A stretch of 64,000 bases of DNA, from contig NZ_JAUHHD010000005.1 in the NCBI RefSeq assembly GCF_030410515.1, positions 62,001-126,000 of the forward strand, read 5' to 3'. Source of the stretch: Arthrobacter sp. YD4 (GTDB taxonomy: Bacteria > Actinomycetota > Actinomycetes > Actinomycetales > Micrococcaceae). Positions 1 through 8,447 of the stretch are shown one piece after another. Position numbers and translations under genes: made by a program. The notes under the pieces are model-generated. The model had not been told where the DNA came from. It worked only from the letters and a program-made list of their open reading frames with translations, and searched no databases. The number at the start of each line of letters is the position of its first letter. Within the stretch, counting starts at the first letter, position 1.

Positions 1-1
1 C

Positions 2-976
2 GGGCGCGAGCTCTGGGCGGCGCGGCGCGGGGTGGCCCTGCGGGCCCTGGTGGTGGCCGCCGTCGGGCTCACCCTGGGGGCCCTCGAGGTGAACATCGCC
101 GTCATCCTGGTGCATTACGCCGTCCTGTTCCTCTGCATCCTGCCCTTCCTCGGGCTGCGGCCGGGGCGCCTGTTCGCGTTCGCCACCGGGTGGCTGCTGG
201 CCAGCCCGGTGCTCGCCTACCTGCTGCGCCCGTGGCTGCTGGCACCGGAGCCGCCGCTGCAACTGGGGCACAACCCCGGCTGGGCGGATCTCGCGGAGCC
301 CGCCCGGGTGGCCGGCGACCTGTTGCTCACCGGCTACTACCCGGTGGTGCAGTGGCTGACGTACCTGTTGATCGGACTCGCGCTCGGCCGGCTGCCTTTG
401 GGCCGGGTCGGTCTGCAGGTCAGCCTGGTGGCCGCCGGGACGGTCGCCGCCGTCTTCGCGAAGTGGTTCGCCGGGGTGCTGATGGAGGACCGGGGCGGCC
501 GGGCGGCGCTGCAGGCGGCCATCGGTGACCCCGACTATCCGCTGGCGTCCCTGCTGCAGGTCAACCTCGCCGGCGTGGACCAGTCTGGCTCGGCTTGGTG
601 GCTGGCCACCGCCGCCCCGCACTCGGGCACCAGCCTGGACCTGCTGCACACCTCCGGGGTCGCGGCCGCCGTGCTGGGCGTCTGCCTGCTGCTGGCCCGG
701 CTGGCGGACTGGTTGGAGCTGGACCTGCTCCGCCCCCTGCGCGGCGCCGGTGCGATGACGCTCAGCCTGTACACGGCACACGTGTGCGTCATGGCGTCCC
801 TGCACGGCCACCCGTTGCCGTCCGGGTGGAGCCCCGATGGCGTCTTCTGGGCGCAGGCGCTGGCGGTCCTGGCGCTGGGCTGGGTCTTCGCGACACTGTC
901 CTGGCGGGGGCCGCTGGAGTGGGCCGGCCACGGCGCGAACCTGCTGGGCCGGGGCCGAACCCTCGCGGGCCGCTAG
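2..976 (+). CDS. Acyltransferase-like integral membrane protein (HGSNAT/DUF418 type), 5'-truncated
   Basis: The frame is open from base 2, so the N-terminus lies outside the window; a GTG at 32 is available but there is no reason to think it is the true start. The visible 324 codons hold repeated hydrophobic helices separated by short Arg-rich loops. A segment near the C-terminus, GAMTLSLYTAHV, is the conserved membrane motif of heparan-alpha-glucosaminide N-acetyltransferase-like/DUF418 proteins. The probable role is transfer of an acyl group across the membrane to a surface glycan, but the acceptor cannot be told. Its TAG overlaps by four bases the stop of the convergent gene, so there is no room for a terminator. 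Confidence 0.7.
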   Translation, partial: GRELWAARRGVALRALVVAAVGLTLGALEVNIAVILVHYAVLFLCILPFLGLRPGRLFAFATGWLLASPVLAYLLRPWLLAPEPPLQLGHNPGWADLAEPARVAGDLLLTGYYPVVQWLTYLLIGLALGRLPLGRVGLQVSLVAAGTVAAVFAKWFAGVLMEDRGGRAALQAAIGDPDYPLASLLQVNLAGVDQSGSAWWLATAAPHSGTSLDLLHTSGVAAAVLGVCLLLARLADWLELDLLRPLRGAGAMTLSLYTAHVCVMASLHGHPLPSGWSPDGVFWAQALAVLALGWVFATLSWRGPLEWAGHGANLLGRGRTLAGR

Positions 977-1467
977 GCCGGTCGGTCCGCGGTGTTCCCG
1001 CCGTCGCGGTAAAGGCGGACGGCGTCGCGCATGGCCGCGCGGGCGCGCTTCCGGTCGCCGGCGGCGTCGTAGGCGCAGCTGAGCCGGAACCAGGACCGCC
1101 AGTCATCCGGCGCGGCTTCCGCCTCGACGCGGTACTTCTCAAATTCGGCGTCCGCGGCCTCGCGGATGATCCGCCCGGCGGGGGTGCGCGGCAGGGTGTC
1201 CTCCGGCAGGCCGCCCTCGGCCTCGAGGATCTTGGCCAGGCGTTCGGTGCGGGCGCCGAAGAGCAGTTCCCGCACCAGCGCCCAGGCCCCGATGATGGGC
1301 AGCAGCAGGTAGGCCAGGCCCAGGGCCTTGGCCACCAGGTTGGGGTCGCCGAGCAGCAGCACCGAGCGCTGCAGCGAGACCACCAGGTAAAAGACGAGCA
1401 GGAGCGTCACCGCGCCCACCCAGATCTTGGTGCGGTTTGCCTTGAAGGCGGCCAGGACGTTTGCCAT
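973..1467 (-). CDS. Membrane-anchored TPR-like protein
   Basis: 164 residues. Two hydrophobic segments lie at about residues 15-33 and 44-66, followed by a soluble tail. The tail (about residues 110-155) has a helix-turn-helix pattern with W-R-S-W-F-R-L-S-C-A-Y then A-G-D-R-K-R-A-R-A-A-M, which looks like one tetratricopeptide unit, so a protein-interaction role is inferred. The ATG overlaps the dapB TGA by one base (TGATG), so it is probably translated by re-initiation from dapB. No catalytic motif is visible and I do not recognise a specific family. Confidence 0.7.
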   Translation of the reverse strand: MANVLAAFKANRTKIWVGAVTLLLVFYLVVSLQRSVLLLGDPNLVAKALGLAYLLLPIIGAWALVRELLFGARTERLAKILEAEGGLPEDTLPRTPAGRIIREAADAEFEKYRVEAEAAPDDWRSWFRLSCAYDAAGDRKRARAAMRDAVRLYRDGGNTADRPA

Positions 1468-2225
1468 CAGAGGCCCAGGTCCAGGTAGCCGTCCAGGCCC
1501 ACGGTGAGGCCCGGGTGCGCCGCGACATTGCGGACACCCAGCAGCACGCCGGGCATGAAGGAGGCGCGATCGAACGAGTCGTGGCGGAAGGTCAGCTGCT
1601 CGCCGGGCCCGCCGAGCAGGACCTCCTGGTGGGCCACCAGGCCGCGGAGCCGGACGCTGTGGACCCGGACGCCGTCGACGTCGCAGCCGCGGGCGCCGGG
1701 GCGCTCGCTGGTGGTGGCGTCGGGGCTGGGGGCCACGCCGGCGGCGTCGCGCTCGGCGGCGATGAGCTGTGCCGTGCGCACGGCGGTGCCGGAGGGGGCG
1801 TCCACCTTGTCCGGGTGGTGAAGTTCGATAATCTCGACCGATTCGAAGTAGCGGGAGGCCTTGGCGGCGAAGGCGGAGGCCAGGACCGAGCCCAGCGCGA
1901 AGTTGGGGGCGATCAGCACCCCGGTCTCCGGCCGGCCGGCGAGGAGGGCGGTGAGCCGGTCCAGGCGCCCGGCGTCCCAGCCGGTGGTGCCGACGACGGC
2001 GTGCATCCCGTGGTCGACGGCGAAGCGGACGTTCGCCTCGGTGCTCTCGGGAACGGTCAGGTCGACGACGATCTGTGCGCCGGCCTCCGTGAGGGTTTCG
2101 AGGGAATCGCCCCGGCCGAGGGCGGCAACGAGGGTGAGGTCTTCGGCGGCGTCGATGGCCTTGACGGCCTCCGCGCCCATGCGTCCGTTGGCGCCAAGGA
2201 CGGCGACGGCGAGTTGTTCGGTCAT
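1467..2225 (-). CDS. dapB: 4-hydroxy-tetrahydrodipicolinate reductase
   Basis: DapB reduces 4-hydroxy-tetrahydrodipicolinate to tetrahydrodipicolinate with NAD(P)H in cytosolic lysine/diaminopimelate synthesis. The ATG at 2225 is chosen because it directly precedes the Rossmann nucleotide-binding motif VLGANGRMG; 252 residues matches the family. Further hallmarks are VVGTTGW and the substrate/catalytic signature ELHHPDKVDAPSGTA. It lies downstream of the Moco genes with a 127-bp gap from moaE and is coupled to the TPR-like gene. In related actinobacteria dapB often sits near pnp; here pnp is about 17 kb away. Confidence 0.95.
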   Translation of the reverse strand: MTEQLAVAVLGANGRMGAEAVKAIDAAEDLTLVAALGRGDSLETLTEAGAQIVVDLTVPESTEANVRFAVDHGMHAVVGTTGWDAGRLDRLTALLAGRPETGVLIAPNFALGSVLASAFAAKASRYFESVEIIELHHPDKVDAPSGTAVRTAQLIAAERDAAGVAPSPDATTSERPGARGCDVDGVRVHSVRLRGLVAHQEVLLGGPGEQLTFRHDSFDRASFMPGVLLGVRNVAAHPGLTVGLDGYLDLGL

Positions 2226-2352
2226 GTGCTCAACCCTACCGCCGGGGCGCTGGCCGGCCTGAACCGTTACCGCCCGGACCGGCCCCGCGTAACGGGGCAC
2301 GCGCCGCGGGCGGCTGGCTGCGGGCGTCGGCGGGCACACGCCGCCGGAGGCG

Positions 2353-2877
2353 TTACTCCCCCGCGCCTACCCATTCGACGGTGCCGTCGCTGAAGAACTG
2401 TTCCTTCCAGATCGGCACCTGTTCCTTGATCCGGTCCACCAGTTCGGCGCAGACGGCGAAGGCCTGCCCGCGGTGCGCGGCGGAGACGGCGCAGACCAGG
2501 GCCGGGTCGCCGATCTCCAGCATGCCCGTGCGGTGCGCGGCCCAGATCCGGACCGGCTTGGACTCCGTGCCGGCGGCGGCGTGTTCGGCGACGAGCCCGG
2601 CGACGACGTCGGCCATCACCTGGTGGGCGGTGGGGTGCGCACTGTAGCTCAGCCTGTCCACCGGCTTGCCGCCGTCGTGGTTGCGGACGACGCCGCTGAA
2701 GCTGACGACGGCGCCGGCCGTGTCCGACTCCACGGCGGCGATGGCCTGGTCGACGGAGATGGGCTCGGCGCTGAGGACGGCGTGGACGATGTCGAACGTG
2801 GCGCCGCCGACGGCTGTGGTGGCGGCTGTGGTGGCGTCGGGGTTGGTGGCGTCGGGGTTGGTGGCGTCAGTGCCCAT
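2353..2877 (-). CDS. moaE: Molybdopterin synthase catalytic subunit MoaE
   Basis: MoaE, with MoaD, inserts two sulfurs into cyclic pyranopterin monophosphate to make molybdopterin. The 174-residue protein carries the expected signatures GVVRNHDGG, the HRTG-like segment AAHRTGMLEIGD, and the C-terminal P-I-W-K-E-Q-F catalytic lysine region. The ATG at 2877 overlaps the end of moaB by 11 bases. Residues 3-20 are an added N-terminal stretch built from a 15-bp repeat coding T-N-P-D-A and are not part of the MoaE fold. Partner MoaD is encoded in this window at 8166-8432 on the other strand. Confidence 0.93.
   Translation of the reverse strand: MGTDATNPDATNPDATTAATTAVGGATFDIVHAVLSAEPISVDQAIAAVESDTAGAVVSFSGVVRNHDGGKPVDRLSYSAHPTAHQVMADVVAGLVAEHAAAGTESKPVRIWAAHRTGMLEIGDPALVCAVSAAHRGQAFAVCAELVDRIKEQVPIWKEQFFSDGTVEWVGAGE
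2833..2868. repeat. 15-bp tandem repeat in moaE N-terminal codons
   Basis: Two exact adjacent copies of GGCGTCGGGGTTGGT (2833-2847, 2848-2862) plus a partial third. The period is a multiple of three, so copy-number change would alter only the disordered N-terminal tail of MoaE. Confidence 0.85.
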
Positions 2878-3415
2878 GGGTGCCTTCCAGCTGGTCGCAG
2901 AGGTGCCCGAGGATCGGGTCGAGGACGCCAAGGCCGTCCATCACGCCCTTGGGCGATCCGGGCAGGTTGACGATGAAGGTGGTGCCCGCGACGCCGGCGT
3001 GGCCGCAGCTGAGCAGCGCTGTGGGTGTCTTGGCGGCGCCGACGGCCCGCAGCCCCTCCATGATGCCGGGGATCTCGCGGTCCAGCAGCGGCAGGGTCTG
3101 TTCCGGAGTGGCGTCGGTGGGGCTGAGGCCGGTCCCCCCGCTGGTGATGATCACCGCGGGGCGCTGGCTGAGCAGGGCGCGCAGGGCGGCGCCGACCGGT
3201 TCGCCGTCGGGAACCACCAGAGGCGGGTACGTCTCGAAGCCGTGCTCGGTCAGCCAGTCCGCGATGACGGGGCCGGTGAGGTCCTCGTAGACCCCGGCCG
3301 CGGCGCGGGTGGAGGCGATCACGATCCCGGCCTTCCGGCCGGTCACCTCGCCGTGGGTATGGGGTTCCCCTTGCGTGCGTGGTTCCCCGTGGGAGTGGGG
3401 TTCGTGGCTGCTCAC
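2867..3415 (-). CDS. moaB: Molybdenum cofactor biosynthesis protein MoaB/Mog
   Basis: Members of the MogA/MoaB family adenylylate molybdopterin before molybdate insertion. GTG at 3415 is chosen because it forms a GTGA overlap with the moaC stop; the resulting 182 residues include the family motifs [17 protein letters not shown] (MPT/nucleotide binding) and NLPGSPKGV. Residues 5-22 are three degenerate six-residue repeats ([18 protein letters not shown]), giving a His-rich N-terminal tail absent from typical MoaB. The gene is inside the moaC-moaB-moaE run. The tail could bind metal, but that is only inference. Confidence 0.92.
   Translation of the reverse strand: MSSHEPHSHGEPRTQGEPHTHGEVTGRKAGIVIASTRAAAGVYEDLTGPVIADWLTEHGFETYPPLVVPDGEPVGAALRALLSQRPAVIITSGGTGLSPTDATPEQTLPLLDREIPGIMEGLRAVGAAKTPTALLSCGHAGVAGTTFIVNLPGSPKGVMDGLGVLDPILGHLCDQLEGTHGH
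3350..3403. repeat. 18-bp degenerate tandem repeat coding the MoaB His-rich tail
   Basis: Three in-frame units each coding E-P-x-x-x-G ([18 protein letters not shown]). Divergence between units is mostly in the middle codons. Confidence 0.75.
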
Positions 3416-3909
3416 AGGGTCCAGTCCCCGCTCTTGCCGCCGCTCTTGGCCAGGACCTTGATGTCGTTGAGCACGGCGTGCTTGTCGACGGCCTTGATCA
3501 TGTCGTAGACGCTCAGGGCGGCGACGGAGACCGCGGTGAGGGCCTCCATCTCCACCCCGGTCACGCCGCGGGTCTTCACGGTGGCGAAGACGGTGACGGT
3601 GTCCGTGCCGAGCTCGAAGTCCACCGTGACCTTGCTGATGGGCAGCGGGTGGCACAGCGGGATAAGCTCCGGCGTCTTCTTGGCGGCCATGATGCCGGCG
3701 ACCCGGGCGACGGCGAGCGCGTCGCCCTTGGGGAGGTCCCCGGACCCCAGGAGCGCGAGGACCTCCGCGGTGCTGTGCACGGTGGCGGTGGCGGTGGCCT
3801 CGCGGGTGGTCTCGGCCTTGGTGGAGACATCGACCATCTGGGCGGTGCCGTCCCGGCGGAGATGGGTCAGCGCGGGCGGGGAGAGTTCTGCGTCGTTCAC
3901 AGCACCCAT
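3412..3909 (-). CDS. moaC: Cyclic pyranopterin monophosphate synthase MoaC
   Basis: MoaC converts the MoaA product (3',8-cyclo-7,8-dihydro-GTP) to cyclic pyranopterin monophosphate. The 165-residue protein contains [14 protein letters not shown] near the N-terminus, [13 protein letters not shown] (active-site His/Pro region) and [20 protein letters not shown], all diagnostic. The ATG at 3909 overlaps the end of moeA by 13 bases, and its TGA overlaps the moaB GTG, so moeA-moaC-moaB-moaE form one translationally coupled unit. Confidence 0.95.
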   Translation of the reverse strand: MGAVNDAELSPPALTHLRRDGTAQMVDVSTKAETTREATATATVHSTAEVLALLGSGDLPKGDALAVARVAGIMAAKKTPELIPLCHPLPISKVTVDFELGTDTVTVFATVKTRGVTGVEMEALTAVSVAALSVYDMIKAVDKHAVLNDIKVLAKSGGKSGDWTL

Positions 3910-5126
3910 ACTTCCACCTCATCGTCGGCGGCGAGCTCCGGGGTACCGGCCGGGACGTGCACCAGGGCGTTGGAGAGGGCCAGGGCGTGCACCAAGTGTG
4001 AGCCGGGGCCGCCCTCCAGGTGCACGGTGCCGTCCGGGGTAAGGGTCCCCCGCCGGACCTGGTGCTTGGCCGCGGGCGAGGTCAGCGGGGCGGCCAGCCG
4101 GGCGCGGACGGCCGTCCGGCCCGCGGGACTGCCGAGCAGCCCGGTGAGGACGGGACGGAGGAACATCTCGAAGGAGACCAGGCAGCTGACCGGGTTGCCG
4201 GGGAAGCACAGCACCGGGACGCCGTCGAAGGTGCCCAGCCCCTGGGGTCCGCCCGGCTGCATGGCGACGGAGCCGAATTCGACGCCGTGGCCCTCCAGGG
4301 CCTGCCGGACCACCTCGTAGGCGCCCTTGCTGACGCCGCCGGTGGTGATGATGAGGTCCACCGAGGGCGCGTGGGCGCGGAGCAGCCGCTCGAGGGCGGC
4401 CGGGTCGTCCGCGGTGATGCCGGCGCGGGTGACGGCCAGGCCGGCCTGCCGTAGCCCGGAGTCGAGCAGGGTGGAGTTGGCGTCGTAGATCTTGCCGGCC
4501 TCCAGCGGCGTGCCCGGGGCCACCACCTCGTCGCCGGTGGTGACCAGCAGCACCGTCGGGGCGGCGTGCACCGGTGCCTCGGCGAGGCCCAGGGCGGCGA
4601 GCAGTCCCAGCTGCCCGGGGCCCAGGTAGGTGCCGGCGGCCAGTGCCCGCGTCCCGGCGGCGATGTCGCTGCCGGCGGCGCGGACGTAGGTTCCTGTGGC
4701 CGTGGCGGGCAGCCGGACGGTGGCGGGGCTGCCGGGTTCGGGGAAGACGTCCGGCTCGGCCGCTTCGATCGGTACGACGGCGTCCGCACCCGGCGGGATC
4801 ATTGCCCCGGTCATGATCGGGGCCGCGGTCCCGGCGGCCAGGGCGGCGGGTTGGGCGCCTGCGGGCACCGGGTCGGTGACGCGCAGCTCGGTGCCGCCCT
4901 CGGCCAGGTCCGCGCTGCGCACGGCGTATCCGTCCATTTGGGAGTTGGCGAACGGCGGGAGGTCCAGCGGCGCGGTAATGTTTCGGGCCAGTCCGCGGCC
5001 CAGCGCGTCGGCCAGCGGCACGGTGTCGGTGCGGACGGCGAGGCCTGCCAGCAGTGCGCGGACCTTATCCCGGTGCGCCTCGACGCTGGCCGGTCCCGCC
5101 TTGGCGGGCTGGGGTCGGGAGTGCAT
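3897..5126 (-). CDS. moeA: Molybdopterin molybdenumtransferase MoeA
   Basis: MoeA ligates molybdate to adenylylated molybdopterin, the last common step of Moco synthesis. The 409 residues show the family order: N-terminal domain with [14 protein letters not shown], the MoCF domain with LVTTGDEV and [23 protein letters not shown], then [14 protein letters not shown] and a C-terminal beta domain. It is first of the Moco run; 82 bp separate it from the sulfite-oxidase-like gene upstream, and transcription may come through that gene. Confidence 0.95.
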   Translation of the reverse strand: MHSRPQPAKAGPASVEAHRDKVRALLAGLAVRTDTVPLADALGRGLARNITAPLDLPPFANSQMDGYAVRSADLAEGGTELRVTDPVPAGAQPAALAAGTAAPIMTGAMIPPGADAVVPIEAAEPDVFPEPGSPATVRLPATATGTYVRAAGSDIAAGTRALAAGTYLGPGQLGLLAALGLAEAPVHAAPTVLLVTTGDEVVAPGTPLEAGKIYDANSTLLDSGLRQAGLAVTRAGITADDPAALERLLRAHAPSVDLIITTGGVSKGAYEVVRQALEGHGVEFGSVAMQPGGPQGLGTFDGVPVLCFPGNPVSCLVSFEMFLRPVLTGLLGSPAGRTAVRARLAAPLTSPAAKHQVRRGTLTPDGTVHLEGGPGSHLVHALALSNALVHVPAGTPELAADDEVEVWVL

Positions 5127-5208
5127 GGGTGCGTGTCCTTCGGCTCGGCGGGCTGGGTTTCTCGGCGGACTGGGGTTCTGGTGTGGCAGGGGTCTGGCGG
5201 CGCTCCGG

Positions 5209-6885
5209 TTAGGAGGTCACGTCAACTGTAACCGTGTGGTATCCGGTGGCTCCGTCCGGCGCGACGGGGGCCTGTGCCTCCACCTGGACGGCTCCCGTGG
5301 CGTCCGTGGCGCGGACCTGCACCTCGTAGCTGCCCGGCCCCAGCGGCAGGGCCAGTCTCCATTGCCGCCAGGTGTCAGCGGAGATGCCGGGGGCCAGCTC
5401 GGCGGCCTTCCAGTCGCCGCGGTTCACCCGCACCTCCACGGCGCGGATCCCCCGGTGCTGGGCCCAGGCCACCCCGCCGAAGGTCACCGTCCCGGCCGGG
5501 ACCTTCCGGCCCGCGCGGGGCACGTCGATCCGGGACGAGGTCTTGATCGGCCCGCGCTCGCTCCAGCCGCGCGGGGTCCAGTAGCCCTCGTCGGCGGCGA
5601 AGCGGGTGACCTTCAGCTCGGTGAGCCACTTGGTGGCCGAGACGTAGCCGTAGAGGCCGGGGACGACAAGGCGCACCGGGAAGCCGTGTTCCAGCGGCAG
5701 CGGCGCACCGTTCATGCCGATAGCCAGGATCGCGTCCCGGTTGTCCGTGAGGGCCTCCAGCGGCGACCCGGCGGTCCAGCCGTCCACGCTGCGCGAGAGC
5801 ACCATGTCCGCGCCCTGTTGCGGTCCGGCCTGTGCCAGCAGCTCGCGGACCGGCCAGCCCAGCCACCGGGCGTTGCCGATAAGGTCCCCGCCCACCTCGT
5901 TGGACACGCAGGCGATGGTGATGTGCCGTTCGATCAGGGGTTTGGCGAGCAGCGCCTGGAAGTCGAGTTCCACTGGCCGGTCCACCATCCCGGTGACCGT
6001 GAGCTTCCAGGTCCGGGGATCCACCACAGGGACGCGCAGGGCGGTGTCGATCCGGTAGAAATCGTCCGCCGGGGTCACCAGCGGGCCCTGGCCTGGCAGT
6101 TGCTGGTCCGCGCCGGCGGGAACGGGCGGGGCGGCCGAGGCGGGGGCGGGAAGCGCCAGGGTGCTGCGGTAGCCGGTGACGGCGGCGGTGGCGCCGCGGA
6201 GCGTGCCGGCGAGCACGCCGCCGAGGGCCGCGACGCCCGCCGTGATGGAGAAGTTGCGCAGGAACCGGCGTCGGGTGGCCGGTTCCTTCCCGGTGTCCGG
6301 GGCCGGCAGTGCCGCTGGGAGTGTCTCCGGCGGCGTCTCCGGCTCTAACGCTCTATCCGGCGCCGTGGCACCGCGCGTCTCCTCCGCCGTCGTCCGCCAG
6401 TCACGGAGGGCGCCGATCAGCCAGCGCAGCAGCACGACGGCGACAGCGGCGGCCAGCAGCGGGGCGGGCACGGCAGCCCCGTCCGCCTCCGGCCGGCCCA
6501 GCACCGCCGCGAGTCCGGCCAGTCCGAACACCGCGACGACGGCCGCCCCGGCGAAGCGGCGGCGCAGTTCCAGGACCCCGGCGACGGCGGCCAGCACGGC
6601 GATCGCCAGGCCCATGCCGGTGAGCAGGGCGAGTTTGTCGGCGGTGCCGAACAGGGAGATGGCCCACTCCTTGACGCCGGGCGGGACGGCGTCGATCACG
6701 GCGCCGCCCACCGCTGTCACGGGAGAGACCGAGGGGCTCAGCAACCCGGCCGCGAGCTCCCCGGCGGCCACGCCGGCTCCCACCGCGGCCAACCCGGAGG
6801 CCGCCGCCCAGCGGGACACGCGCGGGCCCACGGATTTCGGCCCGGGCGGTCCCGGTCGCTGCGCCACCGGCTGCGGGGTATTCAT
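5209..6885 (-). CDS. Membrane-anchored sulfite-oxidase-family molybdoenzyme with internal Tat motif
   Basis: 558 residues. The first ~165 residues hold several hydrophobic helices; a Pro-rich linker follows, then a twin-arginine motif RRRFLRNF at residues 205-212 with a hydrophobic stretch behind it, and then a sulfite oxidase catalytic domain. The conserved Mo-ligating cysteine sits at about residue 326 in ITIACVSNEVGG, and the C-terminal part matches the Mo-co dimerisation domain (Ig-like fold). The layout implies the enzyme domain is exported by Tat and held outside the membrane. Substrate is unknown: sulfite, or methionine-sulfoxide chemistry as in MsrP/YedY, are both possible. It is the only molybdoenzyme in the window and neighbours the Moco genes. 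Confidence 0.88.
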   Translation of the reverse strand: MNTPQPVAQRPGPPGPKSVGPRVSRWAAASGLAAVGAGVAAGELAAGLLSPSVSPVTAVGGAVIDAVPPGVKEWAISLFGTADKLALLTGMGLAIAVLAAVAGVLELRRRFAGAAVVAVFGLAGLAAVLGRPEADGAAVPAPLLAAAVAVVLLRWLIGALRDWRTTAEETRGATAPDRALEPETPPETLPAALPAPDTGKEPATRRRFLRNFSITAGVAALGGVLAGTLRGATAAVTGYRSTLALPAPASAAPPVPAGADQQLPGQGPLVTPADDFYRIDTALRVPVVDPRTWKLTVTGMVDRPVELDFQALLAKPLIERHITIACVSNEVGGDLIGNARWLGWPVRELLAQAGPQQGADMVLSRSVDGWTAGSPLEALTDNRDAILAIGMNGAPLPLEHGFPVRLVVPGLYGYVSATKWLTELKVTRFAADEGYWTPRGWSERGPIKTSSRIDVPRAGRKVPAGTVTFGGVAWAQHRGIRAVEVRVNRGDWKAAELAPGISADTWRQWRLALPLGPGSYEVQVRATDATGAVQVEAQAPVAPDGATGYHTVTVDVTS

Positions 6886-7027
6886 CCTCCCAGCATAGAT
6901 TCGCCGGGGAGATTCGCCGCCGGGTTCACGGGCTGGGTCCGCCCGCTGGGTTCACGGCTGCGTTCACTGGATGGATTCGCGGCTGCCGGGCGGTGATGCC
7001 CCGGCGCAGGTGGCGTAGCCTGACACT
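6886..7027. other. Divergent intergenic region with imperfect direct repeats
   Basis: 142 bp between the molybdoenzyme and moaA. Two copies of GATTCGCCG occur near 6898-6919 and two of GGGTTCACGG(G)CTG at 6922-6935 and 6948-6960. It must hold promoters for both directions, but I cannot assign hexamers with confidence. I see no Moco riboswitch. Confidence 0.4.
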
Positions 7028-8158
7028 ATGACTGTTCAGCTTGGCATGCCCCAGCCCCGCGCGGAGGGTGGCTCCGGTCCGAAGGCGCCGCAGCCGGCCG
7101 GACGCCCGGCCGGGCTGCCCGCGGGCCTGGTGGACCGCTACGGCCGCGTCGCCACGGACATGCGCCTGTCGCTGACGGACAAGTGCAACCTCCGCTGCAG
7201 CTACTGCATGCCCGCCGAGGGCCTGGAATGGCTGTCCAAGGCGGCCGTGATGAGCGCCGAGGAGATCGTCCGGATCGTGAGGATCGGCGTGGACAGCCTG
7301 GGCGTCCGCGAACTCCGGCTCACCGGCGGCGAACCCCTGGTCCGCGCGGACCTGCTGGACATCATCAGCTCCCTCCGCCACGCTCACCCGGACCTGCCGA
7401 TCTCCATGACCACCAACGCCGTCGGACTGGACAAGAAGGCCCAGGCGTTGAAGGACGCCGGCCTGACCCGGATCAACGTCTCCCTGGACTCGCTCCACGA
7501 GGAGACCTTCACCCAGCTGACCCGGCGTCCGTTCCTGATCAAGGTGCTCGCGGGCGTCGACGCCGCCTGGGCCGTGGGCCTCGGACCGGTGAAACTGAAC
7601 GCTGTCCTGATGCGCGGCATCAACGACGCCGAGGCCCCCTCACTGCTGGCCTGGGCGCTGGGCCGCGGTTACGAGCTCCGCTTCATCGAACAGATGCCCC
7701 TGGACGCGGACCATGGCTGGACCCGACGGAACATGATCACCGCCGCCGAGATCCGGGACCTGCTGTCCGTGGACTATGTCCTGTCCGCCGACCCGCGGGA
7801 ACGCGACGGCGCCCCGGCCGAACGCTTCGAGGTCCGCGCCCGGGTCCCCGGCACGGACACCGCGGAGGGACCCGTCCTGGGCACCGTGGGAATTATCGCC
7901 TCGGTCACCGAGCCGTTCTGCGCGGACTGCCGGCGCACCCGGATCACCGCCGAGGGCAAGATCATGAGCTGCCTCTTCTCGCACGAGGAGACGGACCTGT
8001 TGGGGCTGCTGCGCAGCGGCGCCACCGACGAACAGCTCGCCGAACGCTGGCAGGACGCCATGTGGGCCAAGCCCAAGGCCCACGGCATGGATCACGTGGG
8101 CCTCGACGCCCCCGACTTCGTGCAGCCGGACCGCAGCATGAGCGCCATCGGAGGCTGA
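7028..8158 (+). CDS. moaA: GTP 3',8-cyclase MoaA
   Basis: Radical-SAM enzyme that starts Moco synthesis from GTP. The N-terminal [4Fe-4S] motif is C-N-L-R-C-S-Y-C (CX3CX2C, about residues 55-62); the second cluster, which binds GTP, is seen in EPFCADCRRTRITAEGKIMSCLF (CX2CX13C). The C-terminus ends in the GG needed for activity. 376 residues includes an N-terminal extension of about 35 residues with no clear function. The gene is divergent from the moeA-moaE arm and followed seven bases later by moaD. Confidence 0.96.
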   Translation: MTVQLGMPQPRAEGGSGPKAPQPAGRPAGLPAGLVDRYGRVATDMRLSLTDKCNLRCSYCMPAEGLEWLSKAAVMSAEEIVRIVRIGVDSLGVRELRLTGGEPLVRADLLDIISSLRHAHPDLPISMTTNAVGLDKKAQALKDAGLTRINVSLDSLHEETFTQLTRRPFLIKVLAGVDAAWAVGLGPVKLNAVLMRGINDAEAPSLLAWALGRGYELRFIEQMPLDADHGWTRRNMITAAEIRDLLSVDYVLSADPRERDGAPAERFEVRARVPGTDTAEGPVLGTVGIIASVTEPFCADCRRTRITAEGKIMSCLFSHEETDLLGLLRSGATDEQLAERWQDAMWAKPKAHGMDHVGLDAPDFVQPDRSMSAIGG

Positions 8159-8165
8159 CGCACCC

Positions 8166-8432
8166 GTGATCGTCCGTTACTTCGCTGCCGCGCGCGCCGC
8201 CGCCGGCGTCGACGAGGAAACTTTCCAGCTGCCCGAGGGCGCCGACGTTGCCGGCCTGCTCGAAGCCGTGCTCGCCGTCGACCGTCCGGTCCCGCCCGCC
8301 GGCACTCCCCCGCTGGCCCGGCTGCTGTCCCGTTCCAGCTTCCTGCTCAACGAGGTGGCCGTCCGGGACCACGCCACGGCGCTGGCCCCGGACGACGTCG
8401 TCGACGTCCTGCCGCCGTTCGCCGGCGGCTAG
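8166..8432 (+). CDS. moaD: Molybdopterin synthase sulfur carrier subunit MoaD
   Basis: 88-residue ubiquitin-like ThiS/MoaD protein ending LPPFAGG; the terminal Gly-Gly is adenylylated and thiocarboxylated to deliver sulfur to MoaE. GTG start seven bases after moaA, so the two are co-transcribed. No MoeB-type activating enzyme is encoded in the window, so that step must be supplied from elsewhere. Confidence 0.93.
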   Translation: MIVRYFAAARAAAGVDEETFQLPEGADVAGLLEAVLAVDRPVPPAGTPPLARLLSRSSFLLNEVAVRDHATALAPDDVVDVLPPFAGG

Positions 8433-8443
8433 GAACCCGCCGG
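8422..8443. terminator. Hairpin between convergent moaD and hydrolase genes
   Basis: CCGGCGG and CCGCCGG arms (7 bp) around an 8-nt loop overlapping the moaD stop. It has no U-tract, as is common in high-GC actinobacteria, and could act on both strands. Weak evidence. Confidence 0.4.
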
Positions 8444-8447
8444 GAAA

